In this document: positions 45,285 to 52,927 of the stretch, piece by piece
Numbering within the stretch: position 1 is the first letter of the stretch
Layout of the letters: each line of letters starts with the position of its first letter
DNA from: Clostridiales bacterium
GTDB lineage: Bacteria; Bacillota; Clostridia; Lachnospirales; Lachnospiraceae
Length of the DNA: 64,000 bases
Direction of reading: 5' to 3'
Assembly: GCA_003343625.1 (NCBI GenBank)
Contig: QAKV01000030.1
Coordinates: 27,141 to 91,140, forward strand
Position numbers and translations under genes: made by a program
The notes under the pieces: generated by a model
Told to the model about the DNA's origin: nothing
Databases searched by the model: none
The model's input: only the letters and a program-made list of their open reading frames with translations

Positions 45285-45851
45285 TCATTCCTGTATTTCC
45301 CGGAAAAAGACGGCTCCGAAATAAGTGACCGTGTCCGCTCCGTTGATATAATTCATTCCGCTCTCCTTCGCCAGAAGGGATACGTTGATCCCGTAGGCTT
45401 CCAGGGAACCGATGGCTTTTTGGGGAAACCGGCAGGGTTCCCCTGTCCGTTTGCCGCATACTTCGCACATCCGGCAGCCCCCGGCGGCCAGATGCAAAAT
45501 ACCTTTTTCCGGAAATCCCGCTGTTTCTTCGCGCAGCTTCTGCGCCAGCAGGTTGTGACGCTTGCCGGCTTCCATCATCCCTTCGAAATCATAGCTGTCT
45601 TCCAGCTGTCCCACAGTCTGATAGACCAACACGGTATCGTAGGTGCGGATCTCGTCCATCAGCCTGTGGATGTCCCCGATATCCGGCGGACACATATAAT
45701 TCCTCCCGTAGTTGCCGCAGGAATTCGCCCGGCACAGATCCCGGAAGGAGGCGTCAAGGGATACCCTTGACACCTCCATCAGTTCCGCTCTATGCGCTCC
45801 GAGCGAAAGCGCCCTTTCCCGCAGACGGATGATCTTCTCCTCTTCTTTCAT
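45285..45851 (-). CDS. DUF2284 cysteine-rich metal-binding protein
   Basis: The 188-residue protein has many conserved cysteines: C40 and C45 (FRDLCRANSCGNYGRN), C54 (YMCPPDIGD), and the cluster-like LAAGGCRMCEVCGKRTGEPC, followed by FPQKAIGSLEAYGI and a C-terminal NGADTVTYFGAVFF. This is the DUF2284 family, predicted to bind metal or an Fe-S cluster. It is repeatedly found beside corrinoid methyltransferases; no activity is known to me. The chosen ATG has a weak ribosome site. The gene lies 40 bases after the corrinoid-protein gene. Confidence 0.88.
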   Translation of the reverse strand: MKEEEKIIRLRERALSLGAHRAELMEVSRVSLDASFRDLCRANSCGNYGRNYMCPPDIGDIHRLMDEIRTYDTVLVYQTVGQLEDSYDFEGMMEAGKRHNLLAQKLREETAGFPEKGILHLAAGGCRMCEVCGKRTGEPCRFPQKAIGSLEAYGINVSLLAKESGMNYINGADTVTYFGAVFFREIQE

Positions 45852-45891
45852 TTCGTTTTCGCCCCGTCTGTATTCTTCCGTTTTCGGTCTT

Positions 45892-46533
45892 TCAGCCTGC
45901 AGCCCGGCAGAACTCCACCGCCGCATCCGCAGCGCTGGCTGCATCCGACGTGTACTTATCCGCGCCGATCTGCTCGCAGAACGCTTCCGTCACCGGCGCG
46001 CCGCCCACCATGATCTTGACCTTATCGCGGATACCTGCCTTCTCGGCTTCCTTCACCACTTCTCCCATGACGGGCATGGTCGTGGTCAAAAGGGCTGAAC
46101 AGCAAATGATCTGGCAATTCTCCCGGATCGCGGTTTCAACATAGGTCTCCGGCGCCACATCCGTCCCCAGGTCGATGACCTCCAAGCCCTTGCCCTCCAT
46201 CATCATTTTCACCAGATTCTTGCCGATATCGTGCAGATCGCCTTTCACGGTGCCGATGCACACTTTCCCCGCAGAAGTGTTTTCCCCATCCGCCAGCAGA
46301 GGTTTGAGCAGGGCCGCTCCCATATTCATGGCTCTGGCAGCCACCAGCACTTCCGGCACGAAAACTTCGTTGTTCTTGAATTTTTCCCCGATCACATCCA
46401 TACCGGAGAGAAGGCCTTCTTCCAGGATCTGTTTGGCAGGAATGTTTTCATCGATGGCCTGCTGTACCAGCTCCTTTACGATTTTCGCTTTTCCTTTCTG
46501 CAGATTCGCAGAGATTTCTTCCAAAATGTTCAT
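45892..46533 (-). CDS. Corrinoid (B12-binding) methyl-carrier protein
   Basis: This protein carries the methyl group on its cobalt between two methyltransferases. The 213-residue protein has a helical cap domain (about 1-85, with GLLSGMDVIGEKFKNNEVFVPEV) and a Rossmann-type B12 domain holding the DxHxxG motif GDLHDIGKNLV. His101 is the lower cobalt ligand. Also present are LGTDVAPE, LLTTTMPVM and MVGGAPVTEAFCEQIGAD. GGAGGAGCGAC precedes the ATG, and a longer ORF has no such site. It is the first gene of the operon. It matches MtaC/MttC-type carriers. Confidence 0.95.
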   Translation of the reverse strand: MNILEEISANLQKGKAKIVKELVQQAIDENIPAKQILEEGLLSGMDVIGEKFKNNEVFVPEVLVAARAMNMGAALLKPLLADGENTSAGKVCIGTVKGDLHDIGKNLVKMMMEGKGLEVIDLGTDVAPETYVETAIRENCQIICCSALLTTTMPVMGEVVKEAEKAGIRDKVKIMVGGAPVTEAFCEQIGADKYTSDAASAADAAVEFCRAAG

Positions 46534-46573
46534 GTCGCTCCTCCATTTTCGCAACGGTTTACTCGTTGTCTTT

Positions 46574-46579
46574 ATTATA
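46574..46579 (-). promoter_or_regulatory. -10 box of the corrinoid operon, no -35
   Basis: On the minus strand a perfect TATAAT lies about 40 bases before the corrinoid-protein ATG. The -35 position (46597-46602) has no match, as expected for an activator-dependent promoter. Two imperfect direct repeats lie just upstream of it. Confidence 0.7.
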
Positions 46580-46607
46580 ACAACCCCCCTCCCGTTTGCT
46601 TGTAGAA

Positions 46608-46640
46608 TCCCGGACTTTTTGGTAATTTTCCGACCTTTTT
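46608..46640. promoter_or_regulatory. Candidate AraC-type operator: 13-base direct repeats 20 bases apart
   Basis: TCCCGGACTTTTT (46608-46620) and TTCCGACCTTTTT (46628-46640) agree at 10 of 13 positions in the same orientation. Two helical turns of spacing beside the missing -35 is the usual arrangement for AraC-family activators. Confidence 0.5.
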
Positions 46641-46643
46641 CCC

Positions 46644-46672
46644 TTGACATACCAAAGTTCTTTTTTCATAAT
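46644..46672 (+). promoter_or_regulatory. Promoter of the PocR/AraC regulator
   Basis: TTGACA and CATAAT are 17 bases apart. The repeats at 46608-46640 end 4 bases before this -35, so one bound regulator could affect both directions. Confidence 0.78.
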
Positions 46673-46698
46673 GAAAACGGAAAGGACATCTCGAGATT

Positions 46699-47949
46699 AT
46701 GATTCAGGAAAAATTCGATTATCAGCTGGCGGACGAATGTTCCCGGGCCTTTTGTGCCTCCACGGGACTCGGCTGTACCGTTTCGGATACCGAGGGAAGA
46801 CTTCTGTTCGAGCACGGGTACGGATGCCACTCCTGCGCCCTGTGCCGCGCGGCCGGACTGCCGGATGAAAACTGTATCCGCGCCCACAACTACGGGATGA
46901 TGGAAGCCGAGCGTTTCGGCGGAAAGTACATTTATTTCTGTCCTCTGGGGCTGACCTGCTTCGTCTCTCCCATCATCGGAGAAGCGGGCAGCATGGCAAA
47001 AATCACCGTAGGCCCTTTTCTTATGGTGGAACTGCAGGACTTCATCGACTGCGAGCTGAAAGAAAATCTGCATCTGGACGCCGGGCCCCGAGACCGGGTC
47101 ATCTCCCTGATGGGGAAAATTCCCCAGATCATGCCGCAGAAGGTACAGGAACTTTCCATTCTGCTGTTCATGGCCGTGGGATTTTTAAATAATGTTTCTG
47201 CGGAAAACCGGCTGCTGGCCATCGAACGCTCGGATCTGCTGCAAGGGCAGATCAGCGGTTATATCGCTCAGCTGAAAAACAAACAGTCCCCCCGTTATCC
47301 CTTCAGCCTGGAACGCGCGCTGTTGGAATCCCTCTCCCGGGGGGATCGTCAGGGCACCCTCTTAAAGCTGCAGGAATTTCTGGCAGCCCTTTTCGCGGCG
47401 GGCGGCGGCAATCCGGACTGGATGAACCAAAAAGTGCAGGAGTTCATCGTCCTGTTGTCCCGCACCCTCACGGAAAAGGGCGCGGATGAACAACAGACTT
47501 TGTTCTGGCTTCAGCGCTGTCAGAAGGAAGTTTCTTCCCGAAAGAATTTCAAAGAACTGAGCGCCTGGCTCTACGAGACGCTGACCGGTCTTTTGGACAG
47601 CACGGCTGCCTATTCGGATGCCAGGCACGCCAACATCATCCACCGATGCATCCAGTACATCGGAACCGGCTACGCGGACCATCTGACGCTGGAATCCGCG
47701 GCCCGTGCGCTGTTCCTCTCTCCGGACTATCTGAGTCGGATCTTTTCCAAAGAGACCGGCATCAGCTTCAACCGCTATCTGAACAACGTGCGCATCACCA
47801 AAGCCAAAGAACTGATCCGTTCCAGCGATCTGCGCCTGACCGACATCTCCCAGATGGTGGGATACGACGATCAGAGCTATTTCACGAAAGTATTTCGACG
47901 GATCGCCGGAATGTCACCCAATGAATACCGGAAAAAAGTGCGTTCATGA
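46699..47949 (+). CDS. PocR-domain AraC-family regulator of the corrinoid operon
   Basis: The 416-residue protein has an N-terminal PocR sensory domain (about 5-165) with a Cys cluster, HGYGCHSCALCRAAGLPDENC and FCPLGLTCFVSPI. A helical middle part follows, then a C-terminal AraC double helix-turn-helix (about 310-412): HLTLESAARALFLSPDYLSRIF, FNRYLNNVRITKAKEL and GYDDQSYFTKVFRRIAGMSP. PocR domains are known from propanediol/B12 regulators and from regulators next to corrinoid methyltransferases, where they bind small ligands. It is divergent from the operon and probably activates it. Its stop lies 3 bases from the convergent kinase gene. Confidence 0.93.
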   Translation: MIQEKFDYQLADECSRAFCASTGLGCTVSDTEGRLLFEHGYGCHSCALCRAAGLPDENCIRAHNYGMMEAERFGGKYIYFCPLGLTCFVSPIIGEAGSMAKITVGPFLMVELQDFIDCELKENLHLDAGPRDRVISLMGKIPQIMPQKVQELSILLFMAVGFLNNVSAENRLLAIERSDLLQGQISGYIAQLKNKQSPRYPFSLERALLESLSRGDRQGTLLKLQEFLAALFAAGGGNPDWMNQKVQEFIVLLSRTLTEKGADEQQTLFWLQRCQKEVSSRKNFKELSAWLYETLTGLLDSTAAYSDARHANIIHRCIQYIGTGYADHLTLESAARALFLSPDYLSRIFSKETGISFNRYLNNVRITKAKELIRSSDLRLTDISQMVGYDDQSYFTKVFRRIAGMSPNEYRKKVRS

Positions 47950-47952
47950 CTT

Positions 47953-49248
47953 TCACCGCTTTTGCATCGCCGCAGCCAGCGCCAGCATGGCTGCTCCCGC
48001 TGCCGCCTCCTCCCGGAGCTCTTTCAGGCGGAGGGGCAGGCCGAAAGCCTTTTCGATCTCCTGCTGCAGCAGGGCATTTTTGCGGATCCCATTTCCGCTT
48101 CCCACGATCCATTTCCTGCCTTCCCGCAGGGATTGTGGAAATTCCAGATAGAGCTCGTGCAGTTCTCTGGCCATGCCGGACACCCAGGCGCGGATCAGAT
48201 CTCCGGGATGGAAGTCATCTTCCGTGATCCCTGAGATGCTGCCCTGTACCTCCGCCCGGGTTCGGCTGCCGTAGAGCAGCGGATCCGCCGTGAGGGCGGT
48301 GTCCTGCTTCCCTTCTCCCAGCCGGCGCATCCCTTCATAGGCATCGATCTTTTCTCCGGTGAAAGCGAACACAGCCTCCTCCCAAAAGGATGCCAGCTTT
48401 TCGTATACCTTTCCGCCGTTGACAGAAGCCTGCACATAAAGATTGCCCCCGCCCGGAAAAGGGCGGATTTCCCCGGAGCTCGTCTCCGTCAGGCCGGAGG
48501 AAAACAGGGAGACCTGGGAGCCGGTTCCTACGTTGACGCTGATCGCCGCCTCCTCCCGACCGGCCGCAGCGAAAAAGCTGGCCTGGTTGTCCCCCACCGC
48601 CGGATACACCGGAATCCCTCTCCAGGTTCCAAAGGGCGCGAATTCCCTGGATACCTCCGGATACAGCTTTGTCCGCACGCCGGCAGCAGAAAGTGCCTCC
48701 CGGTCATATCCGCTTTTATCGGGCAAAAGACCTCCCAGGCTGGCTGCGATGGAAACATCCTGACGGGGAACGGTTTTCCCGCACAGACGCATGGCCAGAT
48801 AGTCCCCGATGTTGCACAAAAAGACCGCTCGCTCCGGGATCTGTCCCGTTTTTCCCAGATAAAAGTGGGTCGCGCTTCCATAGCCGGAATAAATCCGATA
48901 TCCCGTCTTTCCGGAAAGGAATTCCGCGAAGGTCGCGCCCTCAAAAGGCAGCTTCCCGCTCTCGTCCTTCCAGGTATAATAAGGCGTCACCGCTCTGCCG
49001 GCAGCGTCCGTATACAGGATGCCGTGCATCTGGGCGGAGATTCCGATGGCGCCGATCGGTTCGTTTCTTTTCGCCAGCTCCTGCAACAACCGAATCACCT
49101 CGTCCGCGATATGATCCGGATCCTGGCAAAACGTTTCCGGCAAAAAGGCGTTCCGGACGCTTAAACTGTCTTCGATTTTTCCGCTTTCCCCTTCATAGAC
49201 CACCAGACAGATGGACGTGGTTCCGATATCGATTCCTATGGATTTCAT
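47953..49248 (-). CDS. FGGY carbohydrate kinase, sedoheptulokinase-like
   Basis: The 431-residue kinase starts MKSIGIDIGTTSICLVVYEG (phosphate-1 motif). It has the sedoheptulokinase-type GISAQMHGILYTDAAGRAV and TPYYTWKDE, the AVGDNQASFFAAAG catalytic-Asp region, NVGTGSQVSLFSSG, and the C-terminal GSGNGIRKNALLQQEIE. The family phosphorylates sedoheptulose or other ketoses. Here it sits 4 bases after nagA at the end of a mannosidase/hexosaminidase operon, so the physiological substrate may be a sugar released there. That is inference. Confidence 0.88.
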   Translation of the reverse strand: MKSIGIDIGTTSICLVVYEGESGKIEDSLSVRNAFLPETFCQDPDHIADEVIRLLQELAKRNEPIGAIGISAQMHGILYTDAAGRAVTPYYTWKDESGKLPFEGATFAEFLSGKTGYRIYSGYGSATHFYLGKTGQIPERAVFLCNIGDYLAMRLCGKTVPRQDVSIAASLGGLLPDKSGYDREALSAAGVRTKLYPEVSREFAPFGTWRGIPVYPAVGDNQASFFAAAGREEAAISVNVGTGSQVSLFSSGLTETSSGEIRPFPGGGNLYVQASVNGGKVYEKLASFWEEAVFAFTGEKIDAYEGMRRLGEGKQDTALTADPLLYGSRTRAEVQGSISGITEDDFHPGDLIRAWVSGMARELHELYLEFPQSLREGRKWIVGSGNGIRKNALLQQEIEKAFGLPLRLKELREEAAAGAAMLALAAAMQKR

Positions 49249-49252
49249 CCGC

Positions 49253-50380
49253 TTATCCCACCTCTTTTCCTCCGATATAAACCTTTTCCAGCGCGAAGTC
49301 CGGCGTCACCACCAGAAGATCCGCCAGAAGGCCCGGCCGGATATCCCCGATTTTATTCTCCAGTCCCATAGCCTTCGCCGGATTCCGGGAAGCGGCAGCG
49401 ATCGCCTCTTCCGGCGCAACCCCAAAGGAGATGACGTTTCGACACTCTTCGAACACATCGCTGACGGAGCAGGCCAGGGTGCCGTCGGCCAGCGTCGCGC
49501 GCCTGCCGTTTACATGTACGGAAAGCCCTCCCAGGCTGTAGATTCCATCCCCCAATCCCGCAGCGCTTAATGAGTCGGAAACGATACACAATTTGCGCGC
49601 GTTGGAAGCGAAGGTCATGCGGATCACCGCCGGATGGACGTGGACGCCATCACAAATCAGCTCCGCCCAGACCTCCCTATCCTCCACCATTCCCACCACG
49701 CCGGGCTCCCTGTGATGCATATCGTTCATGGCGTTGTAAAGGTGAGTCACGTGATCCGCGCCCGCATCTACAGCCAGATTGGCGGTCTCATAATCCGCTC
49801 CGGTGTGGGCGATGGACAGCTTTTTCTTCCCGGCGAAAGCCCGGATAAAGTCCATAGCGCCCTCCAGCGCGGGATCCAGATCCACCAGGCGAATATGGCC
49901 TCCCGCACATGCGTCCAACTCCCGGAAATAAGCGATGTCGGGCTTGCGCAGATACTGCGGGTCGTGGCAGCCTTTCTTATCCGGCCCCAGAAAAGGGCCT
50001 TCCAGGTTGATCCCCCAGATCCGGGAGCCGTCAGACTTCTCCTCGATAGCCGTCCGAATCCGTTTGAGCATGGCGCGGCTGTAATTTTCCTCCATGGTCA
50101 TGGTAGTCGCTAACAGGGAAGTCACTCCGCAGCGGGCATAGGAATCCCGGATGCGCACCAGCTCCTGCGCAGGCGCATCCGAAAAATCCGCACCGTCCCT
50201 TCCGTGAGTGTGCACGTCAAAAAATCCCGGAAGCAGCCATCTGCCCAAAAGATCTACCGCTTCTTCCCCCTCCTGCTTTTCCAGGGAAGGGCTCACCTCC
50301 GCGATGATCTCCCCTCTGGTGCGCACGTCGGCCTTTTGAAATTTTCCCCCGCAAAATACGATTCCGTTATAAAAAAGCAT
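49253..50380 (-). CDS. nagA: N-acetylglucosamine-6-phosphate deacetylase
   Basis: This metal-dependent amidohydrolase makes glucosamine-6-phosphate and acetate. The 375-residue protein has LLPGFFDVHTHGRDGADFSD, INLEGPFLGPDKKGCHDP (metal Glu), SIAHTGADY, HLYNAMNDMHHREPG, ICDGVHVHPAVIRMTF and the catalytic Asp in IVSDSLSAAG. GGGGAGGA is spaced 8 bases from the ATG. It lies 4 bases from the beta-mannosidase stop. Its presence indicates that GlcNAc is a product of the operon. No nagB or recognised GlcNAc kinase is in the window. Confidence 0.95.
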   Translation of the reverse strand: MLFYNGIVFCGGKFQKADVRTRGEIIAEVSPSLEKQEGEEAVDLLGRWLLPGFFDVHTHGRDGADFSDAPAQELVRIRDSYARCGVTSLLATTMTMEENYSRAMLKRIRTAIEEKSDGSRIWGINLEGPFLGPDKKGCHDPQYLRKPDIAYFRELDACAGGHIRLVDLDPALEGAMDFIRAFAGKKKLSIAHTGADYETANLAVDAGADHVTHLYNAMNDMHHREPGVVGMVEDREVWAELICDGVHVHPAVIRMTFASNARKLCIVSDSLSAAGLGDGIYSLGGLSVHVNGRRATLADGTLACSVSDVFEECRNVISFGVAPEEAIAAASRNPAKAMGLENKIGDIRPGLLADLLVVTPDFALEKVYIGGKEVG

Positions 50381-50384
50381 CTCC

Positions 50385-52907
50385 TCAGTCCTCCCCGTTG
50401 AACGCGCTGATGCGCACCTTCGGATCCTCTCCTTTCGAACTGACGATCCTCACGGTTTTGCTCTCGCCGGGAAACAGGTAAAAGTAGTTTTCGGAAAAGT
50501 ACAGGTATCCCTTCTCTTCCCCTTCCAGAGCCCGCTCGTCCTCCAGCCACAGCCCCGCTGCAACCGTAGTCCCGACGTTCTTCATTTCCAGCATACACCC
50601 GCTTTCCGACTTTGTCATCCGGGTTTCGATCCGCGCTTTCGGCAAATGCAAAAGCTCCGACAGATCCGTTTTCGTAAAACAATAACGGTTTTGGGCCAAA
50701 ACCGCCCCCTCCCGGTCGACGGCTTCCAGCGCCAGATAGAAAACTCCTGTTTCGATCCGCCCTACCGGGCAGGAAATCGTTCCGACCAAAACCGCCTTCT
50801 CCGCTTCCGCCCGCAGATCGCCGGCCGCGATTTCCTCCCGTACGCAGACGGCGCCATCCTGTGCGATCACCCGGGCCGAAATCTTCGCCGGCACCCGCTC
50901 CGCCGTGGAAGACTGCCAGAACAGCCGGGCTTCGAACGTTTCCCTCCCTGCCATGGTCTGGGAGAGAAACCGGGCGGACACCGTTTCCGCAGCATAGGCC
51001 GTCCGGACTCCGTAATAAACGGGCTTCGGCGCCGCATAATAGTCCACCGAACAGGTACAGGTGTTGTTGGGATAAGGCTCATTGAACTGCCAGGGAAAGG
51101 TTCCGCTGCAGACAAAAGCTCTGCGGCGGTTGGCTTCCACCGCATACTTTAACCCCTCATACTGCATGAACTGGCTGGCCTTCACCGCGGTTTCAACATC
51201 TCGAAGCTGCCCTCCGAAACTCTCCTGCAACAGCGGATAATTGTTCCACCAGGATCCTCTGTGAAAATAGAACTCGTTGTCGCGGGACGGGGGCCACAGA
51301 TGGCTTTCCCGGATGTTTTTTCGCAACGCGGTCAGATTGGTCATGCCCTCCACGCCGAATTCGCTGGACAGCAGGGAAGTGCCCGCATTATACAGCGTAT
51401 ACTGTCCCGTCAGCCCCTGATGCTCCCAGGGGCCGTGCACATCATGCAGGCCTTCCGGATCCTTCGCGATGTTTTCCAGAGTATTGTTGAACATCCGCCC
51501 GGTGGGCGAAGATTCCAGGAAATAGCGGGAGGGGTCCAGGTGCCGCACCTGATCCGCCAGCACCCGGATCACCGGCTCATCCATGGAAATCATGGAGTCG
51601 TCCGGCCCGGACAGCTCGTTTCCACCTCCCCAGATGGCGAGACTTGGATGATGCTTTTTGCGGGGAATGATGATCTGGGCTTCGCTCTTCATCAGTTCCA
51701 GAAATTCCGGATCCCGGGACGGCTCGTTTTCGATGCCGGAGCTGGATTGGATAAACTCCTGCCATACCAAAATACCGTTTTCATCGCAGAAATCATAAAA
51801 CTCCTCCCGCTCGATCAGGCCGCCGCCCCAGACGCGCAGGCAGTTCACATGGGCCTCTTTGGCCAGCGTCAGAAGCCGCTCCAGCTTTTGGGGCCGCTTG
51901 CGTCCGTACATCACGTCGATGGGCACCCAGTTATATCCCTTTAAGTAGATCCTCCTGCCGTTGATGCAGGCTGTATAGGGGCGGGCCGTCTCGTCCTCCG
52001 TCTCGTTTTTTACGAATTTCAGATCCCGGATTCCGATGCGCACCCGGCGCAGATCCGTTTCCCCGTTTTCTCCACGGGCCGTCAGCTCCAGGGTATAGAG
52101 GGGCTGTTCCCCATAACCGTTGGGCCACCATAGTTTCGGGTTCTCCACCGTCAGGGAAAAGGTCGCCTTTAAGCCGTTCGCCCGGACTTTCCCGCAGGCC
52201 GCCGCGATTCCATCCAGCAACAGCCGGACGCTGACTTCTTCCGCTCCTTCGACCTCAAATCGACCGGTCACCGCCGCCCGGGAAAAATCTTCGGCCACGG
52301 TCACTTCCACGTCGGGCGCGCTCAGACGCACCGACTCCGTGGCCTCTATCCACACGTCGTCCCAGATGCCCATATGGATCATGCGGGGGCAAAAATCCCA
52401 CCAGTAGGTCATCCTGCTCTTGTGAGTTTTCACATAGCGGGTTTTGCTCACCTGGCACTGCTCGTCCGGCGCTTTATTCAGCACTACGGCCAACAGATTT
52501 TTCTCTCCCGGCTCCAGAATGTCCGTTACGTCGAAGACCACGGGGGTGTACATGCTGTGATGTTCCCCCAGAAGCCGATCGTTTAAGTAGAACAGCGCGT
52601 CGTAGTCCACTCCCTCGAAATGCAGGAAAAAGCGCTTTCCCGCCAATTCGCCGGGAATCGTGAACTCCTTTCGATAAATCCAGGTGCGCTCCGGAATCCA
52701 TTCGATCAGGAGACTGTTTTTCTCGAAATAAGGATCCGGAATCACCCCGTCTTCGTACATGTCATCCGTCACGCTGCCGGGCACCCTGGCTGCCTTCCAC
52801 CAACGCACGTCTTTCGTATTCCGCTTTTCTCCGTCTCTCCAGACCCAGTCCTCTCCGACGTATTCCTTGCAAAGCCAGTCGCTGCCGTTTAAATCGATCC
52901 TTTTCAC
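50385..52907 (-). CDS. GH2 beta-mannosidase
   Basis: This enzyme releases beta-1,4-linked mannose from the non-reducing end, as in the core Man-beta-GlcNAc. The 840-residue protein has an N-terminal jelly roll (RIDLNGSDWLCKEY, PGSVTDDMYEDGVIPDPYF), Ig-like domains, and a TIM barrel with NCLRVWGGGLIEREEFYDFC and the acid/base Glu in SLAIWGGGNELSGPDDS. The nucleophile Glu is in LLSSEFGVEGM. The start is GTG with AAAGGAGG 6 bases before it; a 90-codon longer ORF overlaps the MATE gene and is not used. No signal peptide, so cytoplasmic. Confidence 0.93.
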   Translation of the reverse strand: MKRIDLNGSDWLCKEYVGEDWVWRDGEKRNTKDVRWWKAARVPGSVTDDMYEDGVIPDPYFEKNSLLIEWIPERTWIYRKEFTIPGELAGKRFFLHFEGVDYDALFYLNDRLLGEHHSMYTPVVFDVTDILEPGEKNLLAVVLNKAPDEQCQVSKTRYVKTHKSRMTYWWDFCPRMIHMGIWDDVWIEATESVRLSAPDVEVTVAEDFSRAAVTGRFEVEGAEEVSVRLLLDGIAAACGKVRANGLKATFSLTVENPKLWWPNGYGEQPLYTLELTARGENGETDLRRVRIGIRDLKFVKNETEDETARPYTACINGRRIYLKGYNWVPIDVMYGRKRPQKLERLLTLAKEAHVNCLRVWGGGLIEREEFYDFCDENGILVWQEFIQSSSGIENEPSRDPEFLELMKSEAQIIIPRKKHHPSLAIWGGGNELSGPDDSMISMDEPVIRVLADQVRHLDPSRYFLESSPTGRMFNNTLENIAKDPEGLHDVHGPWEHQGLTGQYTLYNAGTSLLSSEFGVEGMTNLTALRKNIRESHLWPPSRDNEFYFHRGSWWNNYPLLQESFGGQLRDVETAVKASQFMQYEGLKYAVEANRRRAFVCSGTFPWQFNEPYPNNTCTCSVDYYAAPKPVYYGVRTAYAAETVSARFLSQTMAGRETFEARLFWQSSTAERVPAKISARVIAQDGAVCVREEIAAGDLRAEAEKAVLVGTISCPVGRIETGVFYLALEAVDREGAVLAQNRYCFTKTDLSELLHLPKARIETRMTKSESGCMLEMKNVGTTVAAGLWLEDERALEGEEKGYLYFSENYFYLFPGESKTVRIVSSKGEDPKVRISAFNGED

Positions 52908-52927
52908 ATTTTTCCTCCTTTTTTTGT

